Positions 20,140 through 30,085 of a DNA stretch of 64,000 bases are shown here, one piece after another. Every line of letters starts with the position of its first letter. Position 1 is the stretch's first letter. The position numbers were made by a program, and so were the translations under genes. Location: contig CP154954.1 in NCBI GenBank assembly GCA_039621445.1, positions 7,752,634 to 7,816,633 on the forward strand. The letters are read 5' to 3'. The notes beneath the pieces were generated by a model, which worked only from the letters and a program-made list of their open reading frames with translations, ran no database searches and was not told the DNA's origin. This DNA comes from Euglena gracilis. Taxonomy: Eukaryota; Euglenida; Euglenophyceae; Euglenales.

Positions 20140-20322
20140 ATGATTGGCTATGACGATCCCAAAGGTCGGGCCGACCATGGTCGGGTCGACCTCTGGGGGT
20201 CGATGAGAATAGCCATGAACCGCATGAGCCCCCCCCCCCTTTCAAAGGACTTTTGACTATAGGTCGGGCCGGCCCTGGTCGGCCCGACGTGTTTGTTACC
20301 GACCACATTGGAGGTTGGGCCC
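20140..20322. repeat. Family H copy (GGTCGGGCCGACC palindromes), left part
   Basis: GCGGATGATTGGCTATGACG, GGTCGGGCCGACCATGGTCG and a C-run belong to family H (compare 24016-24205). The segment from about 20235 (AAAGGACTTTTGACTATAGG) recurs at 21245-21360 and is interrupted at 20323 by another element. Confidence 0.7.
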
Positions 20323-20642
20323 GGGGGGTAGATTTGGCCTGGGGGGGGGGGGTTGTGGGCAGACCCTAGGGTCGCCAAAGGTCGCCATGGTCGCCAAAGG
20401 TCGTGGGTGGGTCGATGTCAAAAAATGCGCTCCACGGCAAATTAGCGCAACATACACACAAAAGGTGTTGCACACACAAGGGATTTTTTTTTTTAGGGCC
20501 CTGGAACAGTTGCCTACGCCGCTACAATGCAAAAAAGACTGAGTAGGAAATACCCATAGCGACCTTTGGCGACCTTTGGCGACCGTGGGCAGACCCTAGG
20601 GTCTGCCCACAACCCCCCCCCCCAGGCCAGATCCGGGAGCCG
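20323..20642. mobile_element. Element X, 320 bp with perfect 8-bp TSD
   Basis: TTGGGCCC stands on both sides (20315-20322 and 20643-20650). The ends are inverted over about 45 bp: GAT(T/C)TGGCCTGG, G-run, TTGTGGGCAGACCCTAGGGTC. Tandem GGTCGCCAAA words lie inside. The uninterrupted host sequence is at 21300-21345, so the insertion can be read off against an empty site. Confidence 0.9.
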
Positions 20643-20705
20643 TTGGGCCCAACATGTGGTCGGTAGAAACGACCTCCTGTGCCTCGTGCTGTGTCCCGAC
20701 TGCCT

Positions 20706-20881
20706 ATAAAACAGGAGAAATGTGGTTTTTGTGGTGTTGCCATTCCGAAAAATCCACATTGTTAGGAGCTGAACAAAGTTGGTTGTGACGCCTGCAGTTT
20801 GGCATGTCATTTTCATTGCCAAGATTTGCGGCGGCCACCAAAGTATGGCTCTTTTTTGTGTAAAGCCTGTCGTGTGCCGTG
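20706..20881 (+). pseudogene. Broken Cys4-His-Cys3 (PHD-like) fragment
   Basis: One frame reads EKCGFCGVAIPKNPHC, an in-frame TAG, then CDACSLACHFHC and FLCKACRVP before a TGA. The spacing CxxC, 13+ residues, CxxC, 4 residues, H, 2 residues, C, and a final CxxC is the PHD ligand order, as in 6915-7163. The internal stop and lack of a start codon mark it as decayed. It lies among mobile elements, which favours origin in a transposable-element protein. Confidence 0.5.
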
Positions 20882-21049
20882 ATTTTCGCCCCTTCCGTGT
20901 CGTTGTGCCAAGGCAACCTAGCCTTCTTGTTGTCGTCTTCTTCGTGTTGTAGAGTGCCCCCGACCCGCCTCACCCGTTGAGGACCACCCGGCCTCTCAAC
21001 CGCACGCCGATTTTTCACGATAGCGATTTTCGTTTCTTGCTGGGGGTTG

Positions 21050-21206
21050 CCACAGATGCCCTCACTGAAAACGTGCCTGAACACAGATGCCTTCACTGAA
21101 AACGTGTCATTGCTACAAATGCCCTCATTGAAAATGTGCCTGAACACAGATGCCTTCACTGAAAACGTGTCATTGCCCCAAATGCCCTCATTGAAAACGT
21201 GTTCAT
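21050..21206. repeat. About 30-bp tandem repeat
   Basis: Five copies of ATGCC(C/T)TCA(C/T)TGAAAA(C/T)GTG, separated by alternating TCATTGC... and CCTGAACACAG linkers. Confidence 0.85.
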
Positions 21207-21239
21207 GACCACGAATTTCAGGGCAGGCATTTGGCGGGC

Positions 21240-21360
21240 TGAACACGTTTTTAAAGGACTTTTGACTATAGGTCGGGCCGGCCCTGGTCGGCCCGACGTG
21301 TTTGTTGCCGACCACATTGGAGGTCGGGCCCACCATGTGGTCGGTAGAAGCGACCTCCAT
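21240..21360. repeat. Uninterrupted copy of the element X host repeat
   Basis: AAAGGACTTTTGACTATAGG, GTCGGCCCGACGTGTTTGTT, ACCACATTGGAGGT and GTGGTCGGTAGAAGCGACC run continuously. At 20237-20322 plus 20643-20680 the same text is split by element X. Confidence 0.85.
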
Positions 21361-21423
21361 GGCTTTCCATTTCAGAAGCATACAAACCCTTGGCCAAACC
21401 CTGTGGAACACCTACCAGACACC

Positions 21424-21770
21424 TACCCTCACCCCCCCCCCCTATTTGGCTAATGGCCGGGCTCCTTCAGACCCCCAATTAGCCAATTAGGGGGGGGGGG
21501 ACAATTGGGGGGGGGGCTCGAGGACCCCTACCCAAAAAATTTTCCCTGTGCAAAATTTGTCGATTTTTTGCGCGTAGTTGGATTGGTCATGACTTTTTCT
21601 TATCCGGCGAATTTTAAAATTTTCGAAATTGACATTTTTGGAGGTTCTCTGAGCCCTTTTTTGCGGCCTGGCCGAAATTGGCCGGTCTTGTCCCAGAGGC
21701 CAATTAGCCAATCAGGGGGGGGGGGGCAAACAGGGGGGGGGGGGGGGAGGGTACCCTCAACCCCCCCCTC
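21424..21770. mobile_element. Family R element, copy 1
   Basis: Starts TACCCTCACC, C-run, TATTTGGCTAAT and ends CAATCAGG, G-run, AGGGTACC. The body holds AATTAGCCAATTAGG, GTCGATTTTTTGCGC, TGGTCATGACTTTTTCTTAT and AATTGGCCGGTCTTGTCC. An inverted, diverged copy is at 32958-33205. Family Q-like DNA (CAAAGTGGCCA words) follows to about 21850. Confidence 0.65.
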
Positions 21771-22149
21771 CAAAGTGTCCCCGCTCCCAAAGTGGCCAAA
21801 TTTTTTGCCAAATTTCAGTTTACCCCCCTCAAAGTGGCCATTTTCCTTAAGCCTTAATTGAATCTAGCAAGCCTTACTGAGAAAATCAATCTCGCATTTG
21901 GCTGCGATCGCAGTGGCAACCACCACACTTCGTTAGTTTTGCATCTACTCCGTGGTAACCTTTTTCTGCATGATGGTTGTCTCCCTTATTCACCAGAAAT
22001 ACCCGTTGAATGTTGTACATGACTCCAAGTTTGTGATAAGCCAATCTGTTCACGACTATTCGTTTTGGGCATGAACGATTGATCCTGTTCGGGGGTCCCG
22101 AACGAATAATCGACTAGTCGACTAGTCGTCCCAACCTTGCCCTCAGTCA

Positions 22150-22262
22150 TCCACCTGAAACCCAAATATAAGAACCCCCCCCAAATATAAGACACCCTTT
22201 GGCGAAATTGGTCGACACCCAAATATAATACACCGTTGTCTTATATTTGGGGGGGGGTTACC
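22150..22262. repeat. Foldback of CCAAATATAAGA words
   Basis: CCAAATATAAGA occurs three times on the left with C-runs, and TCTTATATTTGGGG on the right, enclosing GGCGAAATTGGTCG. Confidence 0.65.
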
Positions 22263-22462
22263 CTTGGAACCAGATTTTTTCTTCTTGTTGCCTTGCACCA
22301 ACAAGCTGCCATGAAGGGGGTCAAGCTTCGGTTTTTTGGCAATTTGTTGGTACACTGCCAACACACCAAGGAACAGTTCTGTTTCAGGGGGGGGGGGGGT
22401 AACAAGCTATCACGAGGTTCACCGCGCGTTTCGTCATGGGGAACTGTGGGATGAAGGTCAAA

Positions 22463-22700
22463 GGGGGGTCGGCACAGCCCTCCCCCCCCCCTCACCGACC
22501 CCCTTGCCACGCCATTTTACCCCCCCCTCCCCCCCTTTTCAGACCCCCTCGCCACGCCATGTCAGCCGTGCCAAAGAAAATTTTCTTGGAAAACCCCCGC
22601 GCACCCCTCCCCCCCCCCCATCCAGGACCCCCTCGCCACGCCAAAACCCCCCCCCCCCCCCCCCCTAGCCGGACGGCTCGCCACGGCGTGCCGACCCCCC
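22463..22700. mobile_element. Family C MITE, copy 2 (TSD AAA)
   Basis: GGGGGGTCGGCACAG and GGCGTGCCGACCCCCC are inverted ends. AAA flanks both sides (22460-22462 and 22701-22703). The body is the reverse orientation of 10110-10338, with repeated GACCCCCTCGCCACGCC and TGCCAAAGAAAATTTTCTTGG. Confidence 0.88.
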
Positions 22701-22703
22701 AAA

Positions 22704-22880
22704 GGGGTGACCACGGATTTCAGGACAGGCATCCGTTTCTGACCACCGATTTCAGGGCAGGCATCCGTTTCTGACCACAGATTTCAGGGCAGGCACCATT
22801 TTTTTTGGCAAGCTTTGACGTTTTTCGTGGATTTCTCCAAATGCGTGAGTCATGACCACAAATTTCAGGGCAGGCATTTG
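22704..22880. repeat. Tandem GACCAC.GATTTCAGGGCAGGC repeat
   Basis: Four copies of ATTTCAGG(G/A)CAGGCAT with GACCAC before and CCGTTTCT after. One unit also occurs at 21210-21235. Confidence 0.8.
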
Positions 22881-22972
22881 GCGGGCTCTGAACACGTGAA
22901 TTGGGACTCTGGCTTCACGCCCGAACCGGCGTCCAGAACGCCGGTTCGGGCGGGAAGCTGGCGTCCAGGGGA

Positions 22973-24004
22973 CCCAAAATAAAAAGTGCCAAAAAAGTGT
23001 CCAAAGGGGCTTGTAGGCATGTGGCAATCATATCTGAGCGGGTTGGGGGGGGTATTTGGCAGAAATTGGGGTATTTTGTGCAACAATTTCCATTTGGCCA
23101 AATTTGGCGATTTTGTGAAATAGAGTACCATACAGCACGGCTGAAATCTAAGGCCATCTGCTGAAAGCCCTTGAGAAGGGCTATCGATCAAGGGGCAACA
23201 TGGCAGGTGAACAGTGGATTTTGGAATTTGCAAAAAGGGTCAGAACATGCGATCAGCGATTTTCTGGGTGCTGTAAAATCTTAGGGAGAGTTTTCGATTG
23301 ACATGCTGTATGGCACCTGAGGTGCGGGATTTCACAAATTAAGATGTCAAATTTTGGATACACGATCGCTGAACACAAGCACTGTGTGCACAATGGCTGA
23401 ATCCTGTGGCCGTCTGTCAAAAGCCCTTGAGAAGAGCTTTCGATTGATGGGTAACATGGCATCAGACGCGCGAAAACTTCAATCGGCCGATCGACATGGC
23501 CATGAGCCCAAAGGAGCCCAAAAAATGCTCAAAAATGTTCAGAAACTGGGTCTTTAGGGCGAAATTGGCCGTGATTCCTTGAACGCCGGTTCGGGCGTGA
23601 AGCCAGAGCCCCTAATCCACGGTTTCAACAACTGTGTTCAGAAACGCCGGTTCGGGCGTGAAGCCGTGTTCCAGAACGCCGGTTCGGGCAGCCCGAACCG
23701 GCGTTCTGGAACACAACTTCACGTGATCGCATGTTCCGACTCTCTTCGCAAATTCTAAAATCCACTGTTCACCTGCCATGTTGCCCCTTGATCGATAGCC
23801 CTTCTCAAGGGCTTTCAGCAGATGGCCTTAGATTTCAGCCGTGCTGCATGGTATTCCATTTCAGACATCCCCCAAATTTGGCCAAATGGAAATTGTTGCA
23901 CAAAATACCCCAATTTCTGCCAAATACCCCCCCCCAAAACCGCTCAGATATGATTGCCACATGCCTACAAGCCCTTTTGGACACTTTTTGGCACTTTTTA
24001 TTTT
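22973..24004. repeat. Long inverted repeat (about 280-bp arms)
   Basis: Arms of about 22973-23256 and 23727-24004 are complementary with few mismatches. Shared words, inverted, include ACCCAAAATAAAAAGTGCC, GGCATGTGGCAATCATATC and GGGCAACATGGCAGGTGAAC. The 470-bp centre holds repeat L and family O hairpins. A foldback element or an inverted duplication would explain it. Confidence 0.88.
23666..23714. repeat. Perfect 24-bp hairpin (family O)
   Basis: Arms 23666-23689 and 23691-23714 pair without mismatch around one base. The stem word is CCAGAACGCCGGTTCGGGC. Confidence 0.92.
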
Positions 24005-24015
24005 GGGTGGCTCCG

Positions 24016-24205
24016 TGCGGATGATTGGCTACGACGATCCCGGAGGTCGTACCGACCATGGTCGGGCCGACCTAGGTCGGGCCGACCGTTGGCTATGGCC
24101 TATCGACCATTGGAGGTCGGGCCGACCTGGTCGGCCCGACCTCCAATCATCCGCATTCCCCCCCCCCCTTTTTTGATTTTTAAGCCCCCCCCCCCCCGGA
24201 AACTT
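24016..24205. mobile_element. Family H element
   Basis: GCGGATGATTGGCTA.GACG leads into repeated GGTCGGGCCGACC / GGTCGGCCCGACC palindromes and ends TTTTTAAGCC, C-run. The same order, inverted, is at 26290-26485. Looser relatives end near 30715, 31885, 35050 and 36350. Confidence 0.75.
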
Positions 24206-24304
24206 GAAGCAGTATTCAGTAAAATTTGACTCAAAATGCATGGAAAAACATTAGAATGAGCTTGAAACTGGCAACAAAACGTCCTATGTTAAAGAAAGAG
24301 ACCC

Positions 24305-25040
24305 TAATGAACTTAGTCGGCCTACGGCCTCCTCCGGGGGGGGCCGGCCGCCCCCCCCGGACCCCCCACCGCCCAAAATAACAATATCCCCTTGTGTGTG
24401 CAAGGCAAGGGTGGACAGAACGCGCATCCTAACAAAATCTTTTTGTGTGTGCAAGGCAAGGATGGCCAAAACGCGCCCCCCAACAAACTCCCTTTGTGCT
24501 AACTTAGTCGGCGTACGGCCTCCTCCGGGGGGGGCTGCCGCCCCCCCCGGACCCCCCCCGCCCAAAATAACAATATCCCCTTGTGTGTGCAAGGCAAGGG
24601 TGGACAAAACGCGCATCCTAACAAAATCCTTTTGTGTGTGCAAGGCATGGATGGCCAAAACGTGCCCCCCAACAAACTCCCTTTGTGCTAACTTAGTCGG
24701 CCTACGGCCTCCTCCGGGGGGGGCTGCCCCCCCCCCCCCGGACCCCCCCTGCCCAAAATAACAAAATCCCTTTGTGTGTGCAAGGCATGGATGGCCAAAA
24801 CGCGCCCCACAACAAACTCCCTTTGTGCTAACTTAGTCGGCCTACGGCCTCCTCCGGGGGGGGCTCCCGCCCCCCCCGGACCCCCCCCGCCCAAAATAAC
24901 AATATCCCCTTGTGTGTGCAAGGCAAGGGTGGACAAAACGCGCATCCTAACAAAATCCTTTTGTGTGTGCAAGGCAAGGATGGCCAAAACGCGCCCCCCA
25001 ACAAACTCCCTTTGTGCTAACTTAGTCGGCCTAACCCCCC
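24305..25040. repeat. Tandem array, about 140-190 bp unit, four copies
   Basis: Each unit begins ACTTAGTCGGC(C/G)TACGGCC, then CTCCTCCGGGGGGGG, a C-run, CCCAAAATAACAA.ATCCC and one or two GTGTGTGCAAGGCA.GG blocks with AAAACGCGCCCCC. The array runs into the telomere-like array at 25045. Confidence 0.9.
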
Positions 25041-25044
25041 GCCC

Positions 25045-26205
25045 AAAATAACCTAACTGTATCCCTAACCCTAACCCTAATCCCCAGCCCTAACCGTATC
25101 ACTGAATCTAACCCTAGCCCTGACCCTAACCCTAACCGTATCCCTAACCCTAACTCTAACCCTGACCCTAACCCTAACCGTATCCCTAACCCTAACCCTA
25201 ACCCCCAGCCCTAACCGTATCACTGAATCTAACCCTAGCCCTGACCCTAACCCTAACCGTATCCCTAACCCTAACTCTAACCCTGACCCTAACCCTAACC
25301 GTATCCCTAACCCTAACCCTAACCCCCAGCCCTAACCGTATCACTGAATCTAACCCTAGCCCTGACCCTAACGCTAACCGTATCCCTAACCCTAACTCTA
25401 ACCCTGACCCTAACCGTATTCCTAACCCTAATCGCCATCCCTAACCGTCCCCCTAACCCTACCCCCAACCCCAACTCTAACCCTAACCCGAACCCTATCC
25501 GTATCCCTAACCCTAACCCTAACTGCAACCCTAAACCTAACCGTATCCCCAACCCAAACTCAAACCGTATCCGTGGCCCGAACTCTAACCGTAACCGTAT
25601 CCCTCACCCTAACAATAACCGTAACACTAACCGTATCCCTAACCCTAACCCTAATCCCCAGCCCTAACCGTATCCCTAACCCTAACCCGATCCCTAACCC
25701 TAACCGTATCCCTAACTCTAACCCTAACCCTAACCGAAACCCTAACTGTATCCCTAACCCTAACTCTAACCCTAGCCCTAACCCTAACCGTATCCCTAAC
25801 CCTAACCCTAACCCTAACCCGAACCCTATCCGTATCCCTAACCCTAACTATCCTAACCCTAACCCTAACCCGAACCCTATCCGTATCCCTAACCCTAACT
25901 GCATCCCTAACCCTAACCGTATCCCCAACCCAAACTCAAACCGTATCCCTGGCCCGAACTCTAACCCTAACCGTATCCCTGACCCTAACAATAACCGTAA
26001 CACTGACCGTATCCCTAACCCGAACCCTAATCCCCAGCCCTAACCGTATCCCTAACCCTAACTCTAACCCTATCCCTAACCCTAACCGTATCCCTAACCC
26101 TAACCCTAATCCCCAGCCCTAACCCTATCCGTTTCCCTAACCCTAACCCTAACTGTATCCCTAACCCTAACCATAACTGTATCCCTAACGCTAACTCTAA
26201 TCGAA
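25045..26205. repeat. Degenerate telomere-like array (CCCTAA type)
   Basis: About 1.16 kb of CCCTAA hexamers mixed with variants (CCGTAT, ACTCTA, CCCAGC, CCTGAC). The first part has a higher-order unit of about 124 bp repeated three times (CCCCAGCCCTAACCGTATC, ACTGAATCTAACC). It is flanked by ordinary sequence on both sides, so it is interstitial, not a chromosome end. The G-rich strand is the minus strand (TTAGGG). Confidence 0.9.
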
Positions 26206-26289
26206 TTTTTCAAAAATGGGACGTTTTTTGCCGGTTTGGAGGTCATTCCAATGTGTTTTTATGCATTTTCAGCCAAATTAAGAGAATAA

Positions 26290-26485
26290 AAATTTGAGGG
26301 GGGGGGGGCTTAAATTTCAAAAAAGGGGGGGGGGGTAATGCGGTTGATTGGAGGTCGGGCCGACCTGGTCGGCCCGACCTCCAGTGGTCGATAACGGCCA
26401 GGTCGGGCCGACCATGGTCGGGCCGACCATAGGTCGGGCCGACCATGGTCGGTACGACCTCCGGGATCGTCATAGCCAATCATCC
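26290..26485. mobile_element. Family H element, inverted copy
   Basis: Starts GAGG, G-run, CTTAAATTTC, then GGTCGGGCCGACCTGGTCGG and further palindromes, and ends GTCATAGCCAATCATCCGC. It is the reverse of 24016-24205. Confidence 0.78.
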
Positions 26486-26524
26486 GCCCGGGGCCATTTT
26501 GGGTCCCCTGGATGCCGTCTTTCC

Positions 26525-26612
26525 ACCCGAACCGGCGCTTTGGACGCCGGTTCGGCGCAGAAAATTCTGTGCCGAACCGGCGTCCTGAACGGCGGTTCGG
26601 GCGTGAAGCCAG
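26525..26612. repeat. Family O double hairpin
   Basis: CCGAACCGGCG, ACGCCGGTTCGG, GCCGAACCGGCG and GGCGGTTCGGGCGTGAAGCC form two adjacent stems around CAGAAAATTCTG, itself a palindrome. Confidence 0.8.
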
Positions 26613-26770
26613 AGCCCCAATACACGGTTTCAGATGAAAATCCTTCACGATGATCGGCCAAATGGTCAGAATTGGTCAAAGTAAATCCAAAACCGGCAAC
26701 ATTGACAAAAATTGACGAAAAATGACTTCACGTGGGCAAAAGTGCATCCTCCACCCACGATGAACATGAC

Positions 26771-27048
26771 CAGGGGTTTTTTTTCAGTCTTGGACCCCCT
26801 CCACCCAGCACCAACCGGGGGGGGAGGGTGGGTGGGACACTTGGCCCCCCCGGGGGGGGGGGGGGGGGCTGGTGGGTTTATCTTTTTCGGCACCGAAGGC
26901 GCTGAAAATTTTGAAAAGGTGCTATTTTTAGCATTTTTGGCCATTTTCGGGCAAAAGTGGGTGGGACCCCCCCTTCCCCTGGGGGGCCACACCCAGGGGT
27001 GTGTGGGTGGGTGCCGACCCCCTCCCCCCAGTCTTAAAAAAACCCCTG
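26771..27048. mobile_element. Family M hAT-like MITE (8-bp TSD, 7/8)
   Basis: Ends CAGGGGTTTTTTTTCAGTC and GTCTTAAAAAAACCCCTG. The flanks AACATGAC (26763-26770) and AACATGGC (27049-27056) are an 8-bp duplication with one change. The body has CACCGAAGGCGCTGAAAATT, like 56093-56321. The right duplication contains the ATG proposed as the start of the zinc-finger gene. Confidence 0.8.
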
Positions 27049-27051
27049 AAC

Positions 27052-28911
27052 ATGGCCTTGAAGATTGACAGCGAAGTTGCTTCTGCTTTGCAAGAATGTG
27101 GCTCGGGGCATTTTCCTGTGAGTCACATGGCTGGCCGACAGCTGGCCAACGGCGTGCTCCCCCTTGGTTGTTTTGAGTGGGTGGGTGGTTGACCCCCTGG
27201 GGGTGGGAGGGTTTTCAACAAAAAAAACGGGTGCGGGTTTATGCTGGGAAAAGTGCCCACGCCCACTCTCAAGGGGGATTCATTTGGTGAACCTGTGTCT
27301 CATCTCCTTTTGTTTTTCCCCCCAGGGATGCAAGTCTCCAGCCCTCCCGCAGAAGGACGGCCCGGGGACTGGAAATGTCCACAATGTGCAAACCACAACT
27401 ATGCATCGAGGATTGTGTGCAATCGGTGTCACGGCCCGCGGCAGGTGGAAGGGGACACAACTGCACAGCCTGTGCGGGGCAACGGCACCTCTCGGCCCAG
27501 TCCTGGGGACTGGTATTGCCCCAACCCAGCTTGCTGCAACCTGAACTATGCCTCACGGCCACCCCATTGCTTAGAATATTTTTTTTCCATCAGTGAATCT
27601 TTTTCCAGATTTTTTTTTTGCAGGCTGTGAAAAAATTTTGTGATTTACAGGTCAGTCAGAGGGGTGCAGTCCCCCCCGTGTCCCCACCGTGACCCACAAT
27701 GGGACCTTGGCTGGCCAAGGGAAAATGCCCAAAAATGACCTATTTCACAGTTTTTTGGTCCCCCCCAAAGAAGGCCATTTCTCCCCCTGACCCCCCCCTC
27801 CAGTTCCCCGCTCCACCCCCAGAGAGATGTGGAATGCCGCCCAAAGCCCGCGGTACGTGACAAAAATTCTTCCTGCAAGTTGTTGGGATGTTTTGTTTCT
27901 GAACTTTGTTAGATTGAGGCTCCTGGGCAAGCAGTGGCTTATGGTCCCGACTCGTGTGCAACCGCTGCAAGACACCCCCAGCGAGTGCAGCATTATACCT
28001 ACAGCAGGCTGCAGTGATGTGGTGTGGGATTCCCTTTAAATTCCCTTTTCTGCACTGCTTTCGTGTAGGGGATTGGGTGTTCAGCTCCCAATGCTCCAAG
28101 GCTCCCGTCCCGGTGACTGGCTGTGCATGACGTGCCAGAACCACAACTATGCCAGCAGGACAGTGTGCAATCGGTGCCAAGCAGCCAAACCGGAAGTGGC
28201 AGACAGGCATTTTTTTGTGATGGCACCTTGAGGGGCTGAACTCCCCTGGACTGTGTGCATCTGACCTGCAGTTGCCTGCACTGGTTGAATGACGCTTCCT
28301 GTGGCAACACAATTTTGTTTTTTGCTTCCACCCCAGTGTTGGCGAAAGAAATACAAAAAGAAATGTTCTCGAAATTTCAAGAATGTGGCTGGAGTTTCTC
28401 TGGTTGGTTCACACTGTTCTCTTTTGCTTTGCATTTTTTTTAGCATTCACAATAGAAATTTCCCCAACCTACCCTCTACCCTGACCCTACCCTACCCTGC
28501 TGGGTTTGATGAATTGTGGGTGAAGCAGGATCATCATTGGCTTGATGAAACAAAAGGCCTGGTTGCAGCTCCTCTGTCATCTCTTGGGATGGCAGTGCCC
28601 GGCTTAGGGACAGAAGCCAAGCCGGCAGCCCCGAGTTTTCGGGCAGGCGACTGGATGTGCCCACAGTGTGGGGATCGCACCGTTGCTTTGAGTGTGACCC
28701 CTCCTGTTTGGCCCGGGAGGGGGGGGGTGCAGAGACAACCTGTAGGGGTTTCAAGATGGCCCGGCTATGCTCAAATCCCTGATTACCTCCCCCCCACGGG
28801 TCAGAAAATCCCCCCAAGCACTGGTGTTGTGGCAACCACAACTACGCCAGCCGCAAGAAGTGTAACCGGTGTAACCAGCCAAAAACAACGCCGGAGAGCT
28901 CAGAGGCATAG
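27052..28911 (+). CDS. RanBP2-type zinc-finger protein (four fingers), multi-exon
   Basis: Four copies of the W-x-C-x2-4-C-x3-N-x6-C-x2-C finger can be seen. Finger 1 is at 27364-27429 (GDWKCPQCANHNYASRIVC, NRC). Finger 2 starts at 27505 (GDWYCPNPACCNLNYAS) and seems to finish in another exon at 27951 (LVCNRCKTPP). Finger 3 is at 28112-28177 (GDWLCMTCQNHNYASR). Finger 4 is split between 28646-28669 (GDWMCPQCG) and 28825-28886 (NHNYASRKKCNRC), ending ...TTPESSEA and a TAG at 28909-28911. Such fingers bind single-stranded RNA or proteins; a role in RNA processing is inferred. A start at ATG 27052 gives MALKIDSEVASALQECG, with a donor at 27167 joining an acceptor at 27325 in phase. Introns 27167-27325 and 28014-28084 keep frame. 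The joins inside fingers 2 and 4 are not resolved with GT-AG rules. A hAT-like element lies immediately upstream. Confidence 0.75.
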
Positions 28912-29744
28912 GTGTGTTCTTTTGTCATTTAATTCTGTTTCTGGATATTCCATACAAACCAAGTACCAATCGAATTGTGTAAATGTCTCAAATGCCCAAA
29001 GCATTGTATTGATGCCTTTCCCCCCTTTCCATACGTGTGTCTAAAGTGGGTGCTTGGGCAGGGTATTGAGCGTTGATTTTGCACAGGGGGAGGGGAGGGA
29101 GGGTCCAACCCCCCTTCCAGGGGGGTCCAACCCCCCAAGGGCCCCCCAGGGGGTCCAGACCGCCCGACCCCTCCTCACGGCCGAGGGGGGGTCCGGGGAC
29201 CCCCTTGGAACAAGAGTTTTTTCTTCCCCGGCGCTTTGCGCCGGCAGACATGTGTTTTTATCGTCTGTTTTTGACAATTTGGAGGGAAAACCACTTGAAA
29301 ACACAATTTTGGGCATTTTTTGAATCCCCTCAAAAAATTTACAGCGCTTCGAACCCAGCAAGACCACCCCCCTCCCCCCCTCCCCCCTCTCATTAGACAC
29401 CTGCTCATGGGGCTTTTTTTTCCCATACGTAGAATAAAATTCTCTGGGTGTCGAGATGACAATTTGATACTGATATTTTTGGAGCCTGTTTCATGGACAA
29501 TTTAATGCTCCAAGTTCCAGAGCCCAACTGCTCAGGTTCCAAAGCGGTGAGGTGTTTTGTTTTTATTTAACCCAGTCTGAAATTCATCTTTTCCAAAAAT
29601 TTAGGTTGTTGTGTTAATGATGTTGTTGCTGAATGCCAGTTGACTTGTTTTTGTGAGCGTAGCTTATTTCATTAATTTCTTATTTGGTTTTCCATTTCTT
29701 ACCCCACGTGGAGTGACCAAAAAATGCGCAGTGTCTATACAAAA
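28912..29744. other. No gene seen; G/C-tract words and AT-rich DNA
   Basis: 29085-29240 holds GGGGGGTCCAACCCCCC and GGTCCGGGGACCC palindromic words and CCCCGGCGCTTTGCGCCGG, as in family T bodies. The remainder is T-rich with no recognisable product. Confidence 0.45.
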
Positions 29745-29840
29745 ATCGACCGACGCTAACAGATTCAGCAGGGGCGCCGGGCGCGAGCGAGCGAAGCGAG
29801 CCGCCCGGCGCCCCTGCTGAATCTGTTAGTGTTGGTCGAT
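29745..29840. repeat. Near-perfect palindrome of about 45-bp arms
   Basis: ATCGACC(G)ACGCTAACAG, ATTCAGCAGGGGCGCCGGGC and the complement on the right surround GAGCGAGCGAAGCGAGC. Only two mismatches are seen near the outer end. Confidence 0.9.
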
Positions 29841-29944
29841 TTCTCTAAAACTTATTTTGTCTGGGCCCGACGCCTGAATTGAAATTCATTCGACCGAACC
29901 GCCTGGACGGAAATATGGCCAAAAAAAGTGGTTTTTGGCCCATT

Positions 29945-30085
29945 AACAGGCGCCTGAATGGAAATCGTTAGACATAAACGGGCGCCTGAATGGAAATCGA
30001 CCGACATAAACGGGCGCCTGAATGGAAATCGACCGACATAAACGGGCGCCTGAATGGAAATCGACTGACATAAACGGATTCCGAT
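29945..30085. repeat. 32-bp tandem repeat, four to five copies
   Basis: The unit GGCGCCTGAATGGAAATCGA plus CCGACATAAACG starts at 29949, 29981, 30013 and 30045, with a diverged copy before and after. Confidence 0.92.

Noticed and set aside
20704-21411. 235-codon minus-strand protein with NDTFSVKASVFRH repeats
   Set aside because: The repeat text comes from the 30-bp tandem at 21050-21206. The plus strand holds the PHD-like fragment in the same place.
25319-26043. Asn/Pro repeat proteins
   Set aside because: Direct translation of the telomere-like hexamers.
25045-26205. Chromosome end (telomere)
   Set aside because: The repeats are degenerate and unique or mobile sequence continues on both sides.
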